In this document: one piece after another, positions 44,792-53,755 of the stretch
How the letters are laid out: every line of letters starts with the position of its first letter
Numbering within the stretch: position 1 is the stretch's first letter
NCBI RefSeq assembly: GCF_000514815.1
Contig: NZ_AZWQ01000016.1
Coordinates: forward strand, 122,493 to 186,492
DNA length: 64,000 nucleotides
Source of the DNA: Salinispora fenicalii
GTDB taxonomy: Bacteria > Actinomycetota > Actinomycetes > Mycobacteriales > Micromonosporaceae
Direction of reading: 5' to 3'
Notes under the pieces: model-generated
The model's input: only the letters and a program-made list of their open reading frames with translations
Told to the model about the DNA's origin: nothing
Databases searched by the model: none
Position numbers and translations under genes: made by a program

Positions 44792-45974
44792 GCGCGGCAA
44801 CCGACCGGTGGGCCGCTCAGCCCGGCCCGCACAAGGTTCTTTCCGCGGTCCGCGAACTGCTGCAGGACCGCCGCACCGGCAACGGCGTCACCGTCCGCGT
44901 CGAGCTCACCGCCATCGAACGAGCCCAAGTGGCCCGCTACCTTGGCGTAGCGTGGGACACATCCGGTCAGCCCGTAACCCTCGGCAAACTCCGCACCGCC
45001 CTAACCCGGACCGGCGACGACCTGCTCGACCTGCTGACCCGCACTGGCGGCGCCATCGACGACGTCCGCGGCCGCCGCGAACAAGCCGCCGCCCGCACCG
45101 CAGCCACCATCGACGCCGCCTACACCAGCCTCACCACCACAGGCCTTCCCGACCACGCCGTACAGCTTGCCCGCAAACGCCGTTGGCTCGGCACCGACCC
45201 CGACACCGCCACCCGCCGCTCCGACGACCTGCAACACCTGTGGCACGCTCTGCCCGGCACCGGCCGACCCCTGCTGAAATCACCAACACCCTCTACGGGG
45301 ACCCGCACCGCCTCGACCGCGACCACGACCTCGGCCGCACCGCCGCCCGCCTGCTCGCAGCCGCCACCGCCACCGCCACCGCCGACCAGGCCGCCTCCGC
45401 CGCCGACACCGCGCTGACCGCTGACCAGTGGCGACACGTGTGGGCCGAGCACGGCATCAGCTGCGACGGAGTCTCCTCCACGGTCCTGATTCTCAACCTC
45501 TCCCTGACCGGGAAAGCCCCGGCAGCCCGGATCGCGGGTGCGGCAGCCGAACATGGCGAACCGGTATGGCTGACCAGCCGCAGCCTGCGAGCAGACTGGG
45601 CGCTCGCACCCGGACTGACCGTCGTACGCGCCTGCGAGAACCCCACCGTCGCCGAGACCGCCGCCGATCGACTTGGCACCGCTTGCCTACCGCTGGTGTG
45701 CATCTACGGACGACCCTCCTCAGCAGCATGGACACTGCTGCGCGGCCTCGCCGCCGCCGGCGTCCAACTACGGGTCACCGCTGACCGTGACACCGCAGGC
45801 CGCGGCTTCCTCACCGAAATGCTCGCCCTGCCCGGTGCCACCGAATGGCTGCCCGACGCCGATGGCCTGTACGAGGAAGCCCGGCTCGAAGCCTTGATCG
45901 CCGACCTCACTCCAACCAGCCGCGCGACAACTGACCCGGTGGTCCGGCTCCGTGAACGGCCCGCCACGCCATGA
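44788..45974 (+). pseudogene. JetD-like (TIGR02679/DUF2399) gene with frameshift
   Basis: The first 150 residues (44788 to about 45270) match the N-terminal region of TIGR02679 proteins, for example TVRVELTAIERAQVARYLGVAWD. The reading then shifts and continues to 45974 with LYGDPHRLDRDHDLGR, WRHVWAEHGISCDGVSSTVLILNL, the DUF2399 Toprim-like VRACENPTV, LVCIYGRPSSAAWTLLRGL and TADRDTAGRG. TIGR02679 is the nuclease subunit of type II Wadjet anti-plasmid systems. The partner subunits JetA, JetB and JetC are absent, so this is a decayed orphan. Confidence 0.75.
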
Positions 45975-46015
45975 CCGACGGAGCCAAGCCATAGCTAAGG
46001 GGCTGTCTCGGTGGA

Positions 46016-46870
46016 CGACACCCTGGTCGATACCAAGACGAGCCTGGCTCACGGCGTCAGGGTGGGCAGCCAGCTCGCGGCGCACGAGTTCGCCTGGTCC
46101 CCACTGGCCTCCGTCGAGGGTGATTGTGTGGGAGGCGCCGTCGATGAACGCGGGCGACACGGACTGCACCGGGTAGCCGACGTCGGTGAGTTGACCTGGG
46201 CTGATCGTGCGCAGCGCGTCCCAGATGGTGGCGTCCATCGCGACCGGGTCGTGCCCGGCGCGGGCGCAGATCACCGCCTCGGGCTGGCCGGGGCCGCCGT
46301 GGAAGTGTTGCACCCAGCCTGGGTCGTCGTCGTAGACCTCGCTGGCGGGCTCTCCGAGAACCTGCTGGCCGCCGGCTGCCTTGTAGGCCGCTCGGAACGC
46401 CCGTTCGTTGCCCGGCGGGCCTTGACCGACCTGAATGGAGGACGAGCGGAGGACGTCATCGAGGCGGTCCAACGTGGTGAAGGTCTCGTGAGTACGTCTG
46501 CTGGCGAGATGAGGTGGGAGAAGCTCTGCCGCACCTCGGGGTAGACGTCGAGGTACATCGACAGCGAGTTGGCGTCCCACAGGGCGATGTCCTTGAGGCC
46601 GAGTCGATCGGCGTATCCGGGCAGCAGTGTGTGTATGCGGTCGATGCCGCCGTTGGCGGGCACACTGGACAGCAGCAGGTTTGTGGTGATGATCAGGTAC
46701 TCCGGCTGCCGACCTGCGGTCACACGCCGGCGGGTCGGGTCGAGCCATGCGTCGAGTTCGGGCGTGATCTGCTGCCGGAGCCACTCGGCGTCCTTGGTTC
46801 GCAGTCGTAGGTGCGGTAGGTGTCGAGCGCTTCAGCCTGCGGGTAGATGACCGCGCCGCCTGCCAGTGTG
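46016..46870 (-). pseudogene. Multiply frameshifted NTPase/defence-like gene
   Basis: Reading leftward in successive frames: LAGGAVIYPQAEALDTYRTY, then TKDAEWLRQQITPELDAWLD with RQPEYLIITTNLLLSSVPANGG and LGLKDIALWDANSLSMYLDVYPEVRQSFSHL. A third frame then holds TLDRLDDVLRSSSIQVGQG, AFRAAYKAAGGQQVLGEPASEVYDDDPGWVQHFHG and VAMDATIWDALRTI. The first part resembles restriction-endonuclease-like N-termini of STAND/NACHT defence proteins. The last part has LGFP-like spacing. At least two frameshifts make it non-functional. Family assignments are tentative. Confidence 0.5.
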
Positions 46871-47117
46871 AACACCTAGGCCACCTTCCGGCTCGCCAAC
46901 GTCAACAGTGATGGGCTGATGGTGACAGAGGTTTCAGCGCACCCCAAGTCCGCGCCGGCCATTTCCACCAGCCCAGTGGGTGGGCAGGGCGCTGATAGGG
47001 GGCATTTCACATGATCTTCAGTCTGTGTAAGGACTACTGCCGACTTCCCTGGATCCAGCCCTGCCTGTGGCCTGCTACAGTCGGCCGGCCTGGTGGCGGT
47101 CGGAGGGGGAGACGGCG
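46871..47117. other. Upstream region of the AAA operon
   Basis: About 250 bp without a gene. TACAGT at 47076-47081 is a possible -10 box for the AAA operon. No matching -35 box is clear. Confidence 0.35.
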
Positions 47118-48776
47118 ATGGCGAGGCCTTTCCGCGAGGCACTGTCGCAACTGCTCAAAGCGCGCTTCCCGATCCTCTACATAGAGTCGTACGAAGAGCA
47201 TCGGGTGGTCGCGGAGGTGACGGCCGTAGCCCGCGATGCGGCCCTGATTCGTACTCCCAGGGCCGTCTGGACCTGGTCCGCGACAGAAGGACTGGTTCAG
47301 CCGGACGGTACCCCGAGGAAGGGCACGACGGACCCGGAGGATGCGCTCAACGCCGTGCTTCGGATCGACGAGCCCAGCGTGCTCATATTCAGGGACCTAC
47401 ACGCGGCGCACGGGGGTGGCGACAGGCCTGGGAGCCCGGGTGTGGTTCGGCGGTTGCGGGATGTGGCGGCGGCCTTCAAGTCCGGCCCGGTCGCGCGGGC
47501 CTTGGTGCTTATCTCTCCCGTGCTGCGGATTCCGGTGGAGCTGGAAAAGGACGTCACGATCGTCGACTTTCCGATGCCCAGTGAGCACGAGATCCGCATG
47601 GTGCTTGAAGGGATGATCGCGGCCAACTCCGCCAGCGGCCGGATCCGCATCGGCCTGGATGAGGTGGGGAGGGAGCGGTTGGCGAAGGCAGCTCTCGGCC
47701 TCACGCTGCAGGAGGCGGAGAACGCCTTCGCTCGTGCGATGGTCAACGACGGTGTGCTTGACCTTGACGACATCGCGGTGGTGCACGAGGAACAGCGGCA
47801 GACGGTACGCAAGTCGGGACTGCTCGAGTTCGTCGATGTCGATGTCAACCTGGCCGACGTCGGTGGTCTGGAAAATCTGAAGCGGTGGCTGGCCAAAAGG
47901 GATAGTTCCTGGCTGGCGGAGGCGGCGGAGTACGGGCTTCCCGCGCCGCGCGGTGTGCTGATCACTGGCGTGCCCGGCTGCGGCAAGTCGCTCACCGCAA
48001 AGGCCGTCGCCGCTAGCTGGGGCTTGCCGCTGCTGCGCTTCGACATCGGTCGGGTCTTCTCCGGACTGGTCGGATCCAGCGAGCAGAACGTGCGCAACGC
48101 TATCCGCACCGCCGAAGCCACCTCACCGTGCGTTCTCTGGGTCGACGAGATCGAGAAGGGCTTCGCCAGCGGCGGAGCCGCTGGTGACTCGGGAACGTCA
48201 TCTCGCGTGTTCGGCACCTTCCTCACCTGGCTGCAGGAGAAGACGGAGCCCGTCTTCGTCATCGCGACCGCGAACAACATTGAAAGCCTCCCGCCTGAGA
48301 TGCTGCGTAAGGGGCGCTTCGATGAGATCTTCTTCGTCGATCTTCCGACCATCGCGGAGCGCGCGTCGATCTGGGCCATGCACATCGCAAAGCGGATGAA
48401 GCATCCTGCTGTCGCCAGAGATCTCACCGTCGACGACGCACTGCTGAAGGAGCTCTCGGGGCTGAGTGAGGGCTATTCGGGAGCCGAGCTCGAGCAGGCG
48501 GTCATCGCCGGCCTTTTCGACGCCTTCTCGGAAAGACGCCCGTTGCGCAAGGACGATCTAGTCCACGGCGTGGTCAACATGGTGCCGCTCAGCGTGACCC
48601 AGGCGGAGCGGATCAGCGACATCCGCGCCTGGGCGAATATGCGTGCTGTGGCGGCCACGGCCGCGGAAGACTGGGACCCTCCTGGCCGTTCCGGGACCAC
48701 CATTGCGTCCACGGCTCCTACCCAACCCGGCGATGCGCCACCCCCTCACAGTGGTGGAAGATCGGTCGATTTTTGA
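47118..48776 (+). CDS. Ycf46-like AAA ATPase
   Basis: A 552-residue protein. The N-terminal 200 residues form a degenerate AAA-like domain (LLKARFPILYIESYEEHRVV, FRDLHAAH). The second half is a canonical classic AAA module: Walker A GVPGCGKSLTAKAV, pore-loop region FSGLVGSSEQNVR, Walker B CVLWVDEIEKGF, sensor-1 VIATANNI and the Arg-finger segment KGRFDEIFF. The architecture matches plastid/cyanobacterial Ycf46. GGAGGGGGAG precedes the ATG at 47118. It heads a tight operon with DUF1257-like and DUF2997 genes, the same partners as in cyanobacteria. The biochemical role is unknown. Confidence 0.85.
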   Translation: MARPFREALSQLLKARFPILYIESYEEHRVVAEVTAVARDAALIRTPRAVWTWSATEGLVQPDGTPRKGTTDPEDALNAVLRIDEPSVLIFRDLHAAHGGGDRPGSPGVVRRLRDVAAAFKSGPVARALVLISPVLRIPVELEKDVTIVDFPMPSEHEIRMVLEGMIAANSASGRIRIGLDEVGRERLAKAALGLTLQEAENAFARAMVNDGVLDLDDIAVVHEEQRQTVRKSGLLEFVDVDVNLADVGGLENLKRWLAKRDSSWLAEAAEYGLPAPRGVLITGVPGCGKSLTAKAVAASWGLPLLRFDIGRVFSGLVGSSEQNVRNAIRTAEATSPCVLWVDEIEKGFASGGAAGDSGTSSRVFGTFLTWLQEKTEPVFVIATANNIESLPPEMLRKGRFDEIFFVDLPTIAERASIWAMHIAKRMKHPAVARDLTVDDALLKELSGLSEGYSGAELEQAVIAGLFDAFSERRPLRKDDLVHGVVNMVPLSVTQAERISDIRAWANMRAVAATAAEDWDPPGRSGTTIASTAPTQPGDAPPPHSGGRSVDF

Positions 48777-48807
48777 TGTCGACGACAGGACCGAGGGGAG
48801 TGCCACA

Positions 48808-49263
48808 TTGAGCGTCTCACTGATACTGGTGCCGCTGGCCGTGGCCACGGTCGCCGCCGTGCGCGGCGCCACCGCCAGCCGCGACGAGCGTGGTCGCGTC
48901 ATCTGCCAGGTGCAGACGCGGATGCGGGATGAGACGTTGCTCTCGGCGGCGCTGCGCGAAACCAACGCCGTGGTCACCGCCGACCATCAGGAGATCGTGG
49001 CGTCCTGGAACCGCGTACAGGCGACTTTCCAGCGCGGGCCGGACGCGGTGTGGTCTGCGCACCTCACGGGTGACGTCGACGAGCAAGGAGCCGTCGACAT
49101 CGTTCGGGCCATCGACGCCGAGTACGGGCGGCAGGTGCAGCGTACGGTGCTCGAGCGGCTGCGGGAACGCGCACCGGCCGCCGGACTTCGGCTCGAGTCG
49201 GAGACCGTCGCCGAGGATGCGAGCGTACGGATGGTGTTCGCTGTCGAGGGACGGCCGTCATGA
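48808..49263 (+). CDS. DUF1257 (Ycf35)-like protein
   Basis: A 151-residue protein with an N-terminal hydrophobic strand and a C-terminal helix YGRQVQRTVLERLRERAPAAGLRLESE. The latter resembles the DUF1257/Ycf35 tail that precedes DUF2997 proteins elsewhere. GAGGGGAG lies seven bases before a TTG at 48808. An ATG at 48733 is less well supported because it overlaps the AAA gene deeply. The stop overlaps the DUF2997 start by ATGA. The call rests on context and tail pattern. Confidence 0.55.
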   Translation: MSVSLILVPLAVATVAAVRGATASRDERGRVICQVQTRMRDETLLSAALRETNAVVTADHQEIVASWNRVQATFQRGPDAVWSAHLTGDVDEQGAVDIVRAIDAEYGRQVQRTVLERLRERAPAAGLRLESETVAEDASVRMVFAVEGRPS

Positions 49264-49478
49264 CGGAGAAGCCACAAATCCTGCTGACCGTGACGAGCGC
49301 GGGCATCGTGAGCGCCGAGACCAAGGGCCTGGCGGGAAGCGGCTGCCTCGACTACATCACGATCCTGGAAGATTTACTCGACGCACACACCATTGAAAGT
49401 GCCTACACCGCCGACTACACCAGAACGAACGTGAACACGCAGAACCTCCAGGAAGAGCGCAATGTCGAACGTGCCTAA
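49260..49478 (+). CDS. DUF2997-family small protein
   Basis: A 72-residue protein that matches the DUF2997 pattern: ILLTVTSAGIVSAETKGLAGSGCLDYITILEDLL, where the G-x-G-x-x-C-L segment is diagnostic. In cyanobacteria it travels with DUF1257, Ycf46 and a ferredoxin. It is coupled to both neighbours by overlaps (ATGA upstream, 17 bp downstream). The function is unknown. Confidence 0.75.
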   Translation: MTEKPQILLTVTSAGIVSAETKGLAGSGCLDYITILEDLLDAHTIESAYTADYTRTNVNTQNLQEERNVERA

Positions 49479-50319
49479 CGAACCGTGGACACCTCCACTG
49501 CCTCCCGCCAACCCGGGCGCGAGCCTGCAATGGCGGATCCTGCACAGCTGGTGGCTCCTGCTCCCAATTTGCGGCATGGGCTGCCTCGCCGGAGCAGGCT
49601 TCCTCTACGTCGGGCTTCGCGCCCGACGGCCGGACTGGTGGATCCCCGGCATCGCCTACACCGTCATCGGTGTAGGCGCCTTCTCCTTCGCCGACGACTC
49701 AGGCGAGACGACCACCGTGGGCAGCTGGGCTGCCGGCGCGTTCGTGGCCATCTGGGCGGCGAGCTTCTTGCACGCCTGCCTCATCAACTCGGCGTGGCTG
49801 CGCTGGCGGGCAACTCACACTCCCTGGTACGCGCAGCCAACCGCACCACCGCCGACCTGGACCGGCAGCCCCAACCCCCCGACGTCCCCCGGGCCATCGA
49901 GCTACACGCCGACATCCCCGCCACCATCGGTCGCCGACATCATGCCGAACCCGGCCACCTCCTACGGGGCTGGGCCAGCAGCAGAACCAGCGCCTTCGCA
50001 GCAGTCGTACGGCACGCCGCCGCAGCCCTCCACGGTCTCGCCAGCCACGGCCGGAGACCCGGCGGCCATCGATGTCAACACGGCCACCTTCGAGCAGCTC
50101 GCTGCGCTCCCGCACCTCCACACAGACCGCGTACACCAGGTGATCGCCGAGCGGCAGGCACGCCGGGGGTTCGGCAGCGTAGAGGAGATCGCCGCAGTGG
50201 CGAATCTTGCACCGCACGAGTTCGCCCATCTCCGGAACCTGCTGACCTGCACACCTCCGCAGTGGCAGCAGCCTGGCCAAGCGCCGCCACCACCCCACGG
50301 CCGTGTGCTCGATGTCTGA
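49462..50319 (+). CDS. Membrane protein with C-terminal helix-hairpin-helix domain
   Basis: A 285-residue protein. Three to four hydrophobic helices lie at about 28-120 (WWLLLPICGMGCLAGAGFLYVGL, IPGIAYTVIGVGAFSF, AAGAFVAIWAASFLHACL). A Pro/Ser-rich linker follows, then a ComEA-type helix-hairpin-helix (IDVNTATFEQLAALPHLHTDRVHQVIAER and FGSVEEIAAVANLAPHEFAHL). The HhH usually binds DNA backbone. It sits in the AAA operon, overlapping DUF2997 upstream and the radical-SAM gene downstream. The combination is unusual for such a cassette. Confidence 0.78.
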   Translation: MSNVPNEPWTPPLPPANPGASLQWRILHSWWLLLPICGMGCLAGAGFLYVGLRARRPDWWIPGIAYTVIGVGAFSFADDSGETTTVGSWAAGAFVAIWAASFLHACLINSAWLRWRATHTPWYAQPTAPPPTWTGSPNPPTSPGPSSYTPTSPPPSVADIMPNPATSYGAGPAAEPAPSQQSYGTPPQPSTVSPATAGDPAAIDVNTATFEQLAALPHLHTDRVHQVIAERQARRGFGSVEEIAAVANLAPHEFAHLRNLLTCTPPQWQQPGQAPPPPHGRVLDV

Positions 50320-50974
50320 TGACGAACTCGCTCCTCGACCTACCATCAACTCGGCGGTGGTGTCAGTAGCGAGGTTCCTTGGTTCAACTCACGCGGAGGG
50401 ACCGGGCGAGCGCACCGCGGTCTGGGTACAGGGCTGCGCCATCCGGTGCCCCGGCTGCTTCAACCCGTACATGTGGAGCTTCCGAGGCGGGGAACAGGTA
50501 GCAACAGACGACCTGGTGACCCGCATCCTCGACTCGGGCACCGCCGGGCTGACGCTGCTCGGCGGGGAACCCTTCGATCAAGCCGCCGCATTGTCCAAGG
50601 TCACTCGCGCGGTACGGAGCGCTGGCCGATCGGTCATGACCTTCACCGGATACACCGAGGCGCAGCTGCGGCAGGCCATCGAGGCGGGCCGCGCCGATGT
50701 TGCCGCGCTGCTCGGCGAGACGGACCTGCTCGTTGCTGGACCTTTCCTCAACGACCGGATCGACCCCGTTCGGCCCTGGGTCGGCTCGACGAACCAGGAG
50801 TTCGTCGTGCTGAGCGACCGCTTCCCGCATCTACTCGACCATCTGCGACGCACGCCCGACCGCGTCGAGATAAACGTCGACACCTCCGGCCAGATCGCGA
50901 TCAACGGGTGGGCGGAGCTGGAGTTGCTGGACGAGCTGCTCGCGCCAGTGGCCCGACCCCTACGCAACCGGTGA
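50312..50974 (+). CDS. Radical-SAM activating-enzyme-like protein (NrdG type)
   Basis: A 220-residue protein with the 4Fe-4S motif WVQGCAIRCPGCFNPYMWSF (C-x3-C-x2-C), GLTLLGGEPFDQ and VMTFTGYTEAQL, as in NrdG/PflA-type activases. No glycyl-radical partner is encoded nearby, so it may modify another protein or supply an electron or radical function to the AAA cassette. It starts at the ATG 50312 overlapping the preceding stop. Confidence 0.85.
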   Translation: MSDDELAPRPTINSAVVSVARFLGSTHAEGPGERTAVWVQGCAIRCPGCFNPYMWSFRGGEQVATDDLVTRILDSGTAGLTLLGGEPFDQAAALSKVTRAVRSAGRSVMTFTGYTEAQLRQAIEAGRADVAALLGETDLLVAGPFLNDRIDPVRPWVGSTNQEFVVLSDRFPHLLDHLRRTPDRVEINVDTSGQIAINGWAELELLDELLAPVARPLRNR

Positions 50975-50983
50975 CTCCCGGCA

Positions 50984-51424
50984 GTGTCTCCTGCGAATTG
51001 CATCGCAGCGTGGGTTGACGAGACGATCAGCATCCCGTCGGAGGAGCCCGCCTGGCGGATCCCGGAGCTGCTTGAAGAGGCCGACGACCCGGAGGCCGCC
51101 GGGCTGGCAGCCAGCACCATGATCGGGGTGCTGATGATGTGGCTGACCGGGGCGAAAGAGGAGGCGAACGGCGACCTAGCTGGTCCGGCGATGGAGTGGA
51201 TTCGGAAGCACCTGAGCGGTGAGGCGGCCGACTATGCCTTCCAACTCGCCGGTCTCCTGGGCAGTCCTCTCGCGCCGAACACCTTGGTCGACGAAGCCTT
51301 CAAGCGGTTGGGCGACGCGTTCCTGCCGGCGTTGGTGTGGCTCGCGGCGGGCATGGTCGCGACACAGGCGAACGGCAATGTGGAATGGCTCAGCCAGTTC
51401 GACCCCGAGCCCGAAGCGGATTGA
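50984..51424 (+). CDS. Hypothetical protein closing the AAA operon
   Basis: A 146-residue mostly helical protein with a hydrophobic centre (GLAASTMIGVLMMWLTG and AFLPALVWLAAGMVATQ). The start is a GTG 9 bp after the radical-SAM gene. No family is recognised. Its spacing suggests it is the last member of the operon. Confidence 0.5.
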   Translation: MSPANCIAAWVDETISIPSEEPAWRIPELLEEADDPEAAGLAASTMIGVLMMWLTGAKEEANGDLAGPAMEWIRKHLSGEAADYAFQLAGLLGSPLAPNTLVDEAFKRLGDAFLPALVWLAAGMVATQANGNVEWLSQFDPEPEAD

Positions 51425-51576
51425 ATTGCGGTACCGACGGCAGCGGCAGCCGTTGTCCATACACATGAGTGCGTAGGTGAGATCACGATGTGGCGCCCGG
51501 ACCTGGGTGAGCAATAGCCTCAGGCGCGCGCCTTCATGGTCCTGCCGACGGAAGGTTGTGGCGGTAGTCGTTGGGA

Positions 51577-52122
51577 TTACGGGCGGTGTAGGACGCAGAC
51601 GACTTTGCCGAGTATCGTCGCGTGATCGCCGGGCAGTACCGGGTGGCGCGGGTTGCGAGGGACGAGTTCGATGCGGCCGTCGCGGGTTCGGTACTGCTTG
51701 ACGGTGGCTTCCCCGTCGAGCATGGCGGCGACGACGTCGCCGTTGTCGGCGACCGCCTGCTGCCGTACCACGATGATGTCGCCGTCGGCGATGGCTGCTT
51801 CGGTCATGGAGTCGCCTTGTACCCGCAGTGCGAACAGTGTGCCCCGGCCGACCAGTTCGGTGGGCAGGGACAGTACCTCCTCGACGTGCTCTTCGGCGAG
51901 GATCGGCGTGCCGGCGGCGATGGATCCCAGCAGAGGCACCCGCGTCCCGTGCTGGGATTCCGATTTGACTGGCGAGTCCTCGTCGTCGACCAGGGGGCGG
52001 GCGTCGACCGCTCGCGGCCCGCCGGACGCCCGTCGGATCAGGCCGTGGTACGTGAGGGTCTTCAGGTGATGCGCCACCGACGAGGGGGAATCGAGGCCGA
52101 CGGCTGCACCGATCTCCCGCAC
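51577..52122 (-). pseudogene. lexA: LexA repressor, 5'-truncated
   Basis: 181 codons cover most of LexA. The second half of the winged helix ([22 protein letters not shown]) is present. The Ala-Gly cleavage site is in [10 protein letters not shown], the nucleophile Ser in [11 protein letters not shown], and the Lys in DGEATVKQY. The frame continues upstream only as RRHGYPPTV before unrelated sequence, so helix 1 and the normal start are lost. The break coincides with the transposase remnant on the opposite strand. Autocleavage residues are intact, but DNA binding is doubtful. A full-length lexA probably exists elsewhere. Confidence 0.85.
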
Positions 52123-52127
52123 CGTCG

Positions 52128-52865
52128 GTGGGTAGCCATGCCGTCGAAGTCGTCTTCGGTGATGTCGTCGTCGGCCTCTCCGCCGGGGTCGTGGTCTCCG
52201 TAGTCGGGATGGTCGCGGTCGGCGGTGTGGCCGAGGTGGAGCGGCGCTGGGCGAGAGGTTCGTTGATCGGCCCGAACTCCAGCAGCCGACCCAGTGTCCT
52301 CGCCCCGTTCCACTCCTACCTGCGGCAACGCCTCGCCGACGGCATCCACCAGACCGCTGACCTGCACGCCGAGATCGTGGCCCGCGGCTACCACGGCAGC
52401 TTGCGGGTGCTGCGCGACTGGCTCACCACCAACCGCACCCGGCCTGCCCCTGCGACCGCTGTCCGGGTGCCGTCGGCCCGGCGGATCACCGCGTGGATCA
52501 TGCGGCCCGGCCACAAACTCGCCGACGACGACCACGCCAATCTCGCCGACGCCCGCCGCCGCTGCCCGGACCTAGACACCGTCGCCGACCTCGCCCGCGG
52601 GTTCGCCACGCTGGTCCGCCACCAAGGCACCGGGCAGCACCTCGACGCCTGGATCGACCGCGCCCGCCACGCCGGATACCCCGAAATCCGCGGCTTCGCC
52701 ACCGGTCTTGTCGGCGACCGCGACGCCGTCGTCGCCGGCCTCACCCAGCCTTGGAGTTCAGGTCCGGTCGAGGGCCAGATCAACCACATCAAGACGATCA
52801 AGCGGCAGATGTATGGCCGGGCGAACCTCGACCTCCTGCGCAAACGCGTCCTGACCAACTCGTGA
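52128..52865 (+). mobile_element. ISL3-family transposase remnant
   Basis: From about 52270 to the stop at 52863-52865 the frame matches the C-terminal third of ISL3-type transposases: [34 protein letters not shown] and WSSGPVEGQINHIKTIKRQMYGRANLDLLRKRVL with the DDE catalytic Glu. The N-terminal two thirds are missing, and the first 45 codons are read-through of lexA antisense. No clear terminal inverted repeats were found. It is a dead element that probably truncated lexA. Confidence 0.85.
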
Positions 52866-52928
52866 GCCGCCACCAAGATCAATCACAAAATAGGTGCCAG
52901 AGCCAAACGTCAGCCGACGTTGACAGAA

Positions 52929-52960
52929 AGAGGCCATCCGGAAGCTCCCGGATGGCCTCT
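52929..52960. terminator. Terminator hairpin of the tRNA-Pro remnant
   Basis: Perfect 13-bp arms (52929-52941 and 52948-52960), immediately 3' of the tRNA-Pro fragment on the minus strand. Confidence 0.85.
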
Positions 52961-52967
52961 GACCTGC

Positions 52968-53012
52968 GTCGGGACGGCCGGATTCGAACCGACGACACCG
53001 TGACCCCCAGGC
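52968..53012 (-). other. tRNA-Pro(GGG) 3' fragment, probable attachment site
   Basis: The minus strand reads CTGGGGGTCACGG, TGTCGTCGG, TTCGAATCC, GGCCGTCCCGAC. This is the anticodon loop (GGG), T-arm and acceptor 3' strand of a tRNA-Pro. The 5' half is absent. With its own terminator downstream, this is the typical leftover of integration at a tRNA 3' end. Orientation places the element to the right (53013 onward) with the intact tRNA outside the window or lost. Confidence 0.7.
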
Positions 53013-53129
53013 AACCAACGCCGATCGTTGACCTGCTCTTTCAGCGGCGCTGATCCGCCAGGCTGGCCCTCCGGAAGCCATACTCGTCCATCGATGTCCA
53101 ACCCGATCGTCACCCGGCTAGTCACTCAG

Positions 53130-53672
53130 CTAGATCGAGCCATCCTCCACCTTGCCGAGGATCACGTCGATGTCACCGGAGCGGATCATCTCCCCCACGG
53201 CCGCCACCATCGCCTCAACGCCGGGTCTTGGCACGATAACCAAGTCGGAGCACCAGAAGTACCAACCGCCGCCAGTCTCCCCAGTCTTAGCCCACTTTTG
53301 CAGAACCCGGTCGATCGCAACCGTCGTCATGAAGGTGGCGTAGCGATGGGTGCCGTCAACGAGGTAGACGTGGGCATCGATGTTGTCGACCGTCGCAGGG
53401 GCATCGCCCTGGCTGGGCATGAAGCTGACACGAGCGCCCTGGACCATGTGATCCCATATCACGTCTGACTCACGGCAAGGATCATCGCAGCCTCGGACGT
53501 TCAGCTTGGGAATCGGGTTGGCTTGCCGTCGCTGAAGCTCGTTTGGCTGGCAGCAGAGCCATCGGCTACGGCTCGCAGCGATGCGACGGACCTCCTGACC
53601 GTACCGGCGGGCCACGCCGGACAGCTCGGCCAGGATCAGCCGCTGCTGCGGCAGGGACGGCACATCCACCAT
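53130..53672 (-). CDS. Hypothetical protein
   Basis: A 180-residue protein with well-biased codons. It contains ALVYLVDGTHRYATF-like sequence (VYLVDGTHRYATFMTTV) and GWYFWCSDLVIVPRPGVEAM, and a Cys pair in RGCDDPCRESD. No family is recognised. It is the first gene inside the possible tRNA-Pro-linked element. Nothing in the neighbours suggests a role. Confidence 0.5.
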   Translation of the reverse strand: MVDVPSLPQQRLILAELSGVARRYGQEVRRIAASRSRWLCCQPNELQRRQANPIPKLNVRGCDDPCRESDVIWDHMVQGARVSFMPSQGDAPATVDNIDAHVYLVDGTHRYATFMTTVAIDRVLQKWAKTGETGGGWYFWCSDLVIVPRPGVEAMVAAVGEMIRSGDIDVILGKVEDGSI

Positions 53673-53755
53673 CCCCCGACCCTAACCAGGAAGACCCCGC
53701 CCTGCCGCCTGTAGACGGTAGGGGCGGGGCCCCTCCTGATACCCGGGCGACGGGG

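Noticed and set aside
52128..52269. N-terminus of the ISL3 transposase
   Set aside because: This part of the frame is the antisense of lexA and does not resemble a transposase.
52062..52535. Minus-strand ORF over the transposase
   Set aside because: It is antisense to the conserved ISL3 C-terminal domain and overlaps lexA in another frame.
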